Assembly (NCBI GenBank): GCA_020442965.1 | Contig: JAGRJB010000120.1 | Span: 1-5,437, forward strand | Source: Pseudomonadales bacterium | GTDB lineage: Bacteria > Pseudomonadota > Gammaproteobacteria > Steroidobacterales > Steroidobacteraceae | Direction of reading: 5' to 3' | Length of the DNA: 5,437 bases | Shown here: positions 1-4,836 of the stretch, in pieces | How the letters are laid out: every line of letters starts with the position of its first letter | Position numbering within the stretch: position 1 is the stretch's first letter | Notes under the pieces: model-generated | What the model was told of the DNA's origin: nothing | Seen by the model: the letters and a program-made list of their open reading frames with translations, nothing else | Databases searched by the model: none | Program-made: the position numbers and the translations under genes

Positions 1-172
1 CGAGCAGGCGATCGGGGATGAATTGATCGCGTGTCATGCGCAGCTCTTCGAGTACTCCGGCCGCCTCGATCAGGCGCGCTTCCTCGCGAGCGCCCGATTG
101 CGCGACGGACTGCGGCGCCCAGGCGGCCGCGACGACCAAAACGAACAGGCCAATGGCGAAGCGACGAATCAT
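1..172 (-). CDS. SYLF (Ysc84-type lipid-binding) exported protein, N-terminal part only
   Basis: Only the first 57 codons are present; the gene continues past the left edge. I translated it by hand from an ATG at 172-170. Residues 1-25 form a Sec signal peptide: Arg-Arg at 3-4, a hydrophobic run at 5-17 and a likely cut after Ser-Val-Ala-Gln. Residues 30-57 (EEARLIEAAGVLEELR, then FIPDRLL) match the start of the SYLF domain, where a helix carrying a hydrophobic V-L-x-E-x pattern is followed by an I-P-x-x-L-L turn. Family members are usually about 180-250 residues, are periplasmic or outer-membrane associated, and are thought to bind lipid; their physiological role is poorly defined. The start is supported by a strong Shine-Dalgarno 7 nt upstream. 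The gene is divergent from apbE and need not share its function. The family call rests on a short N-terminus, so it is moderately secure; that this is a real exported protein is more secure. Confidence 0.68.
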   Translation of the reverse strand, partial: MIRRFAIGLFVLVVAAAWAPQSVAQSGAREEARLIEAAGVLEELRMTRDQFIPDRLL

Positions 173-268
173 CGTAATACTCCTCTCATAAAAGCCCGCG
201 ACAGAACAGCGGACTCACTCTTGACGTGCAGTCTAACTTATTGCGCCGGTCGCAGTCATAATCCGCTG
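173..268. promoter_or_regulatory. Divergent intergenic region between the SYLF gene and apbE
   Basis: These 96 nt must hold the promoters for both outward-facing genes. For the minus strand, a weak sigma70-like pair is visible: ATGACT (259-254) and TAGACT (235-230), spaced 18 nt, each matching about 4 of 6 consensus bases. For the plus strand, the best -10-like hexamer is CATAAT at 257-262, with no good -35 (TAACTT at 234-239 is poor). I see no clear operator, riboswitch or long inverted repeat. The promoter assignments are weak guesses from consensus. Confidence 0.3.
180..187 (-). promoter_or_regulatory. Shine-Dalgarno of the SYLF gene
   Basis: On the minus strand this reads GAGAGGAG, ending 7 nt before the ATG at 172. 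It is a strong ribosome-binding site that fixes this start and supports the gene being real although most of it lies outside the window. Confidence 0.75.
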
Positions 269-1306
269 ATGGCATACACAGAGACAAGTCGACGAGCACG
301 CGGGTTCACGTGGGTGCTGCTCGCGTTGCTAGCGCCGATCGGCGCAGACACGGCGCACGCGGAATGGCTTTATCGCGAAGCGGCGATCATGGGAACGCGC
401 TGTGCGGTCGAGCTATGGAGCGACGATCGCAATCGCTCCGAGCAGGCAATCGCGTCAGTGTTCGCAGATATGCGACGGATCGATCTCCTGATGAGTACGT
501 GGAAGCCTGATACGCAACTCGCGGCGGTCAATCGTCTGGCTGCGGATAAGCCGGTGGTCGTCAGTCAGGAGTTGTTCGACCTCATCCGTGTCGCGCTCGA
601 GTATTCCAAAGAAACGGCCGGCGCTTTCGACATCACTTATGCGAGCGTCGGTTATCTCTACGACTTTCGCCAACACATCCACCCCGACGCGGCCGCACGA
701 CTCGCGGCGTTGCCGGGCATCAATTACCACCACGTGGTGCTAGATGCCGCCAATCGCACGGTGCGCTTCACACGCAAAGGGACGAAGATCGACCTTGGAG
801 GGATCGCCAAGGGCCACGCGGTTGACCGCGGCATCGAGATCCTGCGTCGCGCCGGGTACGATCGGGCCATGGTCAATTCGGGGGGCGACACCCGCATTAT
901 CGGTGACCGTTTTGGCAAACCTTGGATCGTGGGGGTGCGCGATCCTAACAACGAGGCGGTATCCTTCCTGCGACTGCCGCTGACTGACGCAGCTATTTCA
1001 ACGTCGGGCGACTACGAGCGGTACTTCGATGAGGGCGGACAGCGATTTCACCACATCATCGATCCCAAAACGGGCGATTCGGCGCGCAGTCTGCGCAGCG
1101 CGACGGTCATCGGCCCGACCGCGCTGCGCACGGACGCGCTGTCGACCAGTGTATTCGTGTTAGGGCCCGAGCGGGGCCTGGAACTGATTGAGCGCTTGCA
1201 GGACGTCGATGCGGTCCTCGTCACACCCGCCGGGAAGGTACTGTACTCGAGTGGCCTGGCGCCGCCGGTTGTACCTGCCGCCAGCGTGCCGTCAAAACCA
1301 GATTGA
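269..1306 (+). CDS. apbE: ApbE-type FAD:protein FMN transferase
   Basis: 345 residues, normal for ApbE. The enzyme cleaves FAD and attaches FMN by a phosphoester bond to Thr or Ser of extracytosolic flavoproteins, using Mg2+. Residues 11-31 are a Sec signal (Arg-Arg n-region, hydrophobic 14-24, cut after AHA). There is no lipobox Cys, so it should be soluble in the periplasm. Family motifs appear in order: MSTWKPDTQLAAVN (75-88), GAFDITYASVG (118-128), KIDLGGIAKGHAVD (173-186), NSGGD (203-207), STSGDY (244-249), HIIDPKTG (262-269) and DALSTSVFVLG (289-299). Asp289 and Thr293 have the spacing of the known Mg2+ ligands, so the enzyme looks active. The reading frame is open back to 23, but that stretch crosses the SYLF start and lacks signal-peptide character, so ATG 269 is chosen; it has no good Shine-Dalgarno. 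The 3' end overlaps the convergent DUF3570 gene by 15 bp. Its likely substrate is an exported protein of the neighbouring cluster, by inference. Confidence 0.95.
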   Translation: MAYTETSRRARGFTWVLLALLAPIGADTAHAEWLYREAAIMGTRCAVELWSDDRNRSEQAIASVFADMRRIDLLMSTWKPDTQLAAVNRLAADKPVVVSQELFDLIRVALEYSKETAGAFDITYASVGYLYDFRQHIHPDAAARLAALPGINYHHVVLDAANRTVRFTRKGTKIDLGGIAKGHAVDRGIEILRRAGYDRAMVNSGGDTRIIGDRFGKPWIVGVRDPNNEAVSFLRLPLTDAAISTSGDYERYFDEGGQRFHHIIDPKTGDSARSLRSATVIGPTALRTDALSTSVFVLGPERGLELIERLQDVDAVLVTPAGKVLYSSGLAPPVVPAASVPSKPD

Positions 1307-2515
1307 CATGAACAGCTGTAGCACGCTGGCATCGAGCTTATAGAGCGGCTCGGTACCCGGCGCAAGCGGTTCGTCCGGCAGGACGCCGAATTTGCCGAAG
1401 CTCTTGGTCGCATCACGGAAATCGTCGTATTTCACCGTGAGGAAGCTGTAGCGGATGGATGCCGAGCTCTTGTCGATCCAGGCAACTCGCGGAATATGGA
1501 AATCGTATGTCGCGCCGACGCTCAATGTCACGTTGTCGTAAGTGGCGAGTTCTTTGTCACGCGACAGAAAGTTGGCAAAATCCCGCCGCGGGAACAGATC
1601 CTGGTAGAAGTTGGCGCGCTGCTGCGTGTAGTAGCGCACCGACCCTTCGAACGTCCATTTTCCCTTCGGGTGTGTGTAGCCGAGGTCGGCCGTCTGGCCG
1701 CGTACGCCCCAGGTGTCGGTGTAGTAGCGATAGCCCAATTCAGCCGCCGCGCGCCACGGCAGGAAATACTTGCCGCGCAACGAGCCGGCGTTGCTGGTGC
1801 GCGTGCGGGGATAGACCTCGCTCTGCACCGCTTGGGTTGTCGCGCTCTCCAGGTATCGAACCGACCGATACGGGCTGCGCAGAAACCCTTCGTCGGTCAC
1901 GACCTCATAGTTGAACGACAGGATCATGCTGCGCGTCAGGATCTGCGAGAGACCGGCCGAGAAGCCCTGCGTTTTCATCTGTTCTTTGAAATTTGGATCA
2001 AGCGTGCCGGCGACATTGCGACCGATCTCGTTATCGCCATAACGATAACCAAACGAGATAGTTGTCAGGTCGCCGAACAGGCTCTGGCTTACGCCGGCAA
2101 AGGCAGTGTCCGCCTTATAGTCACTCTCCGACGAGCGGATGTAGCCCAGGCTGTAAAGCGCCTTGCCGTTCAGTACATCGGTCGACAGACTGTATTGGTT
2201 GCGTGTTTCCTTGTATGGGCTCGCCGAGGTTTGTACGTCGATCGAAGCGGAGGATACGAAATCGGTGTAGTAGTTAGCCGAGACCGACACCTTGTCGCCG
2301 ATATTCTTGCGCACGAGCACCGACGGACCATCGACCGTGACGTCACCACCATCGTAGCGGTGGTACATCAGGTCCGCTCGTTCCTCTGGCAGCACGGTTG
2401 CGCCGGCAAACGGCGCGGCCAGCAGGGGCGCAATGCCAGCGAGCACGAGCGCAACGCGCGGCACCGCATTCCGGCTTATGGTGAATCGTTCGGGATGTGA
2501 CTGGATTGTGCGCAT
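1292..2515 (-). CDS. DUF3570 outer-membrane beta-barrel protein
   Basis: 407 residues, typical for DUF3570. Residues 15-39 form a Sec signal (Arg15 and Arg20, hydrophobic 21-37, cut near Ala39). The mature start carries the family signature: LPEERADLMYHRYDGG (42-57), DGPSVLVRK (62-70), then SANYYTDFVSSASIDV and TSASPYKETR (79-105). The rest is alternating aromatic and polar strands with tight Asp/Gly/Asn turns, and the protein ends in an FMSIWF strand with a C-terminal Phe, as expected for a BAM-inserted barrel. No enzyme motif is visible; function is unknown. It is the last gene of the minus-strand unit, 23 nt after the DUF4266 gene. ATG 2515 has no clear Shine-Dalgarno, so translation may depend on the upstream gene; the next in-frame candidate, a GTG at 2464-2462, would leave a poor n-region. 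DUF3570 genes often sit with DUF4266, TlpA-like and ApbE genes (recalled, not checked). Outer-membrane location is inferred from sequence. Confidence 0.92.
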   Translation of the reverse strand: MRTIQSHPERFTISRNAVPRVALVLAGIAPLLAAPFAGATVLPEERADLMYHRYDGGDVTVDGPSVLVRKNIGDKVSVSANYYTDFVSSASIDVQTSASPYKETRNQYSLSTDVLNGKALYSLGYIRSSESDYKADTAFAGVSQSLFGDLTTISFGYRYGDNEIGRNVAGTLDPNFKEQMKTQGFSAGLSQILTRSMILSFNYEVVTDEGFLRSPYRSVRYLESATTQAVQSEVYPRTRTSNAGSLRGKYFLPWRAAAELGYRYYTDTWGVRGQTADLGYTHPKGKWTFEGSVRYYTQQRANFYQDLFPRRDFANFLSRDKELATYDNVTLSVGATYDFHIPRVAWIDKSSASIRYSFLTVKYDDFRDATKSFGKFGVLPDEPLAPGTEPLYKLDASVLQLFMSIWF

Positions 2516-2538
2516 GATGCAGAGAGTGCGACCGGTGA

Positions 2539-2766
2539 TCAGTTGCAGCCGCAGCCGCCGCCGGAGCTACCGGTGGCACCGCGAGAGGCTTCGCGAACCT
2601 CGTAGACGTGATCGAGGTAGCTCTGCGAAACGGGATCGCGATTGAACGACATGATTGGATCGGCGATGTTCTCGCGCTCGTATGGCTTGACCCAGGGTTC
2701 GATCGGCGAGCAGGCGCTCGCACCGATCATCACCGCGAGTCCCAACAATACCGTACGCACGAGCAT
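2539..2766 (-). CDS. DUF4266 small Cys-Gly-Cys lipoprotein
   Basis: 75 residues, the usual size for DUF4266. Residues 1-18 are a lipoprotein signal (Arg4, hydrophobic 5-15) with lipobox A-S-A-C at 16-19; Cys19 would be lipidated. Asp at position +2 is absent (Ser20), which favours the outer membrane. The mature part of about 57 residues has EPWVKPYERENIADPIM (23-39), the family core, followed by a helix-like stretch with His53 and Tyr55. It ends in Gly63-Ala64-Thr65, a Ser/Gly run and Gly-Gly-Gly-Cys-Gly-Cys-Asn (69-75). The terminal Cys72-x-Cys74 is the family hallmark. No function is established that I know of. Plausible roles, all inference, are a metal or heme ligand, a redox-active thiol pair served by the upstream thioredoxin, or a flavin acceptor for ApbE. 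It starts 3 nt after the thioredoxin stop, with its Shine-Dalgarno inside that gene, so the two are tightly coupled. Confidence 0.92.
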   Translation of the reverse strand: MLVRTVLLGLAVMIGASACSPIEPWVKPYERENIADPIMSFNRDPVSQSYLDHVYEVREASRGATGSSGGGCGCN

Positions 2767-2769
2767 TCG

Positions 2770-3291
2770 CTACTCCTTGACCAGTGCCCGAATCTGGGCC
2801 AGATACTCGTTCTCGTCACCGGCCTTGTAGCCCTTGTGAATCACGCGAACATTACCCTTGCGGTCCACGATCACCGTGCTCGGCATGCCGGCAACCTTGT
2901 AGAGCTTGCTGACCTGACTGTCGGTGTCGAAGGCGATCGGAAAACTGACCGGCATTTCCTTGCTGAGCCACGCTTCGGCCGCTTTCGGGTCCGGCTCGAC
3001 GTTGATACCCAGCATAGTAAAGCCCAGCGGCTGGTACTTCTTGTGGATCTTCTCGAGAAGCGGCATTTCCTGGCGGCAGGGGCCGCACCAGGTCGCCCAG
3101 AAATTGATCATGACCACCTGACCTCGCAGGTCGGCGAGCTTCAGTGTCTGCCCGCCACGCGTCTGCAAACTAAAGCCAGGCGCTGGAGCGGATGTGCTGA
3201 GTGCAAACACCGGGGTGGCAATCACGAGCGCGAGAACAACGCTTCGGACCAAAGTCGACACCGGCTTTTTCAAGGATTCTATCGGGTTCAT
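2770..3291 (-). CDS. TlpA-family periplasmic thioredoxin-like protein
   Basis: 173 residues with an uncleaved or Sec-type N-terminal segment (Lys8, Lys9 and Arg16, hydrophobic 18-30; a cut near Ala30 is possible). The thioredoxin fold follows: an AhpC/TSA-like start (APGFSLQTRGGQTLKLADLRG, 37-57, split here as the substrate-facing strand and loop), strand VVMINFWATWCGPC at 59-72 with active-site Cys69-Gly-Pro-Cys72, and Gly135-Met136-Pro137-Ser-Thr holding the cis-Pro137. All catalytic parts are intact. Family members reduce or isomerise disulfides in the periplasm, for example in cytochrome c maturation; here the local clients may be the CXXCH cytochrome or the Cys-Gly-Cys lipoprotein (inference). 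No DsbD-like electron donor is in the window. The start is 13 nt after the upstream barrel gene, with a modest GAGG at 3302-3299. The stop codon lies just ahead of the DUF4266 ATG. Confidence 0.95.
   Translation of the reverse strand: MNPIESLKKPVSTLVRSVVLALVIATPVFALSTSAPAPGFSLQTRGGQTLKLADLRGQVVMINFWATWCGPCRQEMPLLEKIHKKYQPLGFTMLGINVEPDPKAAEAWLSKEMPVSFPIAFDTDSQVSKLYKVAGMPSTVIVDRKGNVRVIHKGYKAGDENEYLAQIRALVKE
2773..2778 (-). promoter_or_regulatory. Shine-Dalgarno of the DUF4266 gene, nested in the thioredoxin gene
   Basis: On the minus strand this reads AAGGAG, 6 nt before the DUF4266 ATG. It coincides exactly with the last two sense codons (Lys, Glu) of the thioredoxin gene. The placement suggests that ribosomes ending the thioredoxin re-initiate on the lipoprotein. 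Confidence 0.8.
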
Positions 3292-3304
3292 ATCGCGGCC
3301 TCAC

Positions 3305-4027
3305 TCAAAAGAAAACGGTCGCGCCAAGCACCATCTCGATGTTGTTCGTCACCTTCGTGCGGCCTAACAAGTCCGAATCGAAGACACGATCCTGCACGCC
3401 AATGTGCAACGCGAGCCAATCGCTCGGCAGCACCTTGAAGCCTGCACCGAAGTTGTACGTCAAACGGTCGTCGCCCGCGAACTTCGTCCAGCCAATGCCG
3501 CCCAGCACGTAGAACGAGCTGTTCATGGCGACATTGCGGCCCACGAACACCTCGCCCGGCAGGAAGTTGTAGCCCACCGAGAGACTGTAAGTCGTGAACT
3601 GCCTCTCGGATTCGGTCAAGAGCTGCACATTGCCACCCAAGGTCTCGAAACTCGTGCGTCCAGCGTTCGAACGGCCCACATCGGCGCGCAGAAAGAAGTC
3701 TTCTGTCACATGGTAACTGCCCGTGATCCCGTAAATGGCGTTGGTCGTAAAATCCTCGATCGATAGAAAGCCGTAGGTGACGCCCAGTTCGAAATTCTCG
3801 TCGTCGATCTTCGGAACCTTGATCTTGCGTCGCTCGACCTGCGGATCAATGACCCGCGGGGGCGGTCGGTCGAGTTCGTCGAGCTCCGCCTGTTCCGCCT
3901 GCTCTTCGGTTTCGAGTGGCTCAACACTTTGCCGGTCGCGGCCGAGCCACGGCCAGCGCAACGCCTGACAACCCGAGAGCGCCAGGACTAGTACGCCGAC
4001 GACCGCGGCTTGCAGCAGCGGGCGCAT
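3305..4027 (-). CDS. Outer-membrane beta-barrel protein with lipoprotein signal (OMP_myx_plus-like)
   Basis: 240 residues from ATG 4027. Residues 1-19 are a lipoprotein signal with a classic L-S-G-C lipobox (Cys20). A charged linker (Glu/Gln-rich 38-52, Pro54-57, then basic 64-73) leads to a barrel domain from about residue 77: repeated amphipathic strands such as FELGVTYGFLSI, FFLRADVG, TTYSLSVGYNF, SSFYVLGGIGWTKF, YNFGAGFKVL and LALHIGVQDRVF, ending in EMVLGATVFF with a C-terminal Phe. This resembles the outer-membrane barrel family named OMP_myx_plus, whose members end with a V-F-D-S-D-L-L-G loop and a final F-F strand. Function is unknown. ATG 4027 shares its A with the upstream TGA (TGATG), typical of translational coupling. 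An in-frame ATG at 4057 would add ten residues and has a TGAGGA upstream, so it is a real alternative. It appears to be a diverged paralogue of the next gene upstream. Confidence 0.88.
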   Translation of the reverse strand: MRPLLQAAVVGVLVLALSGCQALRWPWLGRDRQSVEPLETEEQAEQAELDELDRPPPRVIDPQVERRKIKVPKIDDENFELGVTYGFLSIEDFTTNAIYGITGSYHVTEDFFLRADVGRSNAGRTSFETLGGNVQLLTESERQFTTYSLSVGYNFLPGEVFVGRNVAMNSSFYVLGGIGWTKFAGDDRLTYNFGAGFKVLPSDWLALHIGVQDRVFDSDLLGRTKVTNNIEMVLGATVFF

Positions 4028-4836
4028 CAGAAGAATGCGGCGAGTCCGAGTTTCCATTCCTTGATATCCTCATTGTCATCGCGACTGGTGAACACAGTGT
4101 TCCAACGGTATTCGCCGCGCAGAAAGAAGCGGCGGGCGATGTAGAAACGCATGCCGGCGCCGACATAGCCGGTCTGGTCGGTTCGATCGATCGGCGTGAC
4201 GAGCGTGACACGCGGTTCGATATGCACGATACCCGTACCGAGTTCGAAGAACGGCGACCAGCGCCGATTCGGCAGAAATACGTGGTTAAGACCGATTTCG
4301 TACTTTTCGCCGTTGGTTGCGTTACCGAGAAACTTCGAGGCGGCAAGATCGATCTTGAGCGACGGATTCAGCGAGTAGGAGAAGTGTCCGCCAATCAGCG
4401 TCGCGCCGCCGTAGTCACCCGCTAGAATGCCGAGTTCATAGTGATGGCGCGCGAACCCCTCGAGGTCCCCGAAATCCACCTTGAAGAACGCGCCGTCGGC
4501 GAGCTGCAACTTGGCCATGTCTTTGGCGCTCGCCCAGCCCTCGATGCCATGCTCAGTGCGCACCTTGTACCAGTCGGTCTTGCGTTTGATGACGTCCACA
4601 CTCTCGTCGCGCGCCACGACCTGTGTAACCGGATAGCCGCGGCCGGCGCCGGTGCGTAACTCGAGGTAAGGCTGAACGACGAATAGCTGCAGGTACTTGT
4701 CGCGCTTGCGATCGTTGTCCTGATCGGCCGCACGGGCGTGCGGCGCCAAGACCGACGACAACGCAATGCAAGCGAGCAGGAGCGCAAGGCTAGTTTTCCG
4801 GAGCCTGAAACGGATCGTTGTAATACTGCGCTCCAA
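4027..4836 (-). CDS. Exported SH3b-domain protein with C-terminal beta-barrel
   Basis: 269 residues. Residues 1-36 are a Sec signal (Arg9, Arg11, Arg13, Lys14; hydrophobic 17-30; cut after A-R-A). A bacterial SH3 (SH3b) domain spans about 50-108: the signature LELRTGAGRGYPV (58-70) is followed by a V-x-V-I-x-x-x-x-x-W-Y-K-V strand pair and G-W-A at 100-102. SH3b domains usually bind peptidoglycan or peptides. From about 115 to 269 the chain is barrel-like, with alternating strands, Arg/Asp loops and a final WKLGLAAFF ending in Phe. This suggests an outer-membrane barrel with a periplasmic SH3b anchor, by inference. The start is TTG 4836: the in-frame stop at 4878-4876 leaves no ATG or GTG upstream of the signal peptide, and a GGAG lies 10 nt before the TTG. 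The gene therefore begins inside the last 47 nt of the cytochrome gene. It ends at the TGATG junction with the next gene. Confidence 0.88.
   Translation of the reverse strand: MERSITTIRFRLRKTSLALLLACIALSSVLAPHARAADQDNDRKRDKYLQLFVVQPYLELRTGAGRGYPVTQVVARDESVDVIKRKTDWYKVRTEHGIEGWASAKDMAKLQLADGAFFKVDFGDLEGFARHHYELGILAGDYGGATLIGGHFSYSLNPSLKIDLAASKFLGNATNGEKYEIGLNHVFLPNRRWSPFFELGTGIVHIEPRVTLVTPIDRTDQTGYVGAGMRFYIARRFFLRGEYRWNTVFTSRDDNEDIKEWKLGLAAFF

Noticed and set aside
23..268. An N-terminal extension of apbE by 82 codons
   Set aside because: It overlaps the SYLF gene start and its Shine-Dalgarno, and would bury the apbE signal peptide in the middle of the protein.
1307..1400. Intrinsic terminator after apbE
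   Set aside because: No GC-rich hairpin followed by a T-run is seen, and the region codes for the C-terminal strands of the DUF3570 protein.
2030..2049. Inverted repeat GTTATCG / CGATAAC with a 6-nt loop
   Set aside because: It sits inside the DUF3570 coding sequence, encodes conserved-looking strand residues (YGDNE), and has no T-tract or site-like context; probably chance.
1496..2500. A 334-codon plus-strand open frame antisense to the DUF3570 gene
   Set aside because: It lies wholly opposite a clear DUF3570 gene with a signal peptide and family motifs. The antisense translation has no recognisable domain or signal, and long opposite-strand frames are expected at this GC content.
2608..3438. 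A 276-codon plus-strand open frame across the DUF4266, thioredoxin and barrel genes
   Set aside because: It spans three genes that are each recognised on the other strand, including an intact CGPC thioredoxin. Its product is rich in Arg and His with no domain.
4387..4416. Gly-Gly-Ala-Thr in the SH3b-barrel protein as an ApbE target
   Set aside because: The tetrapeptide at residues 143-146 lies in a predicted barrel strand and lacks the wider target context. A similar Gly-Ala-Thr also occurs at the DUF3570 signal cleavage site, showing that the short motif arises by chance.
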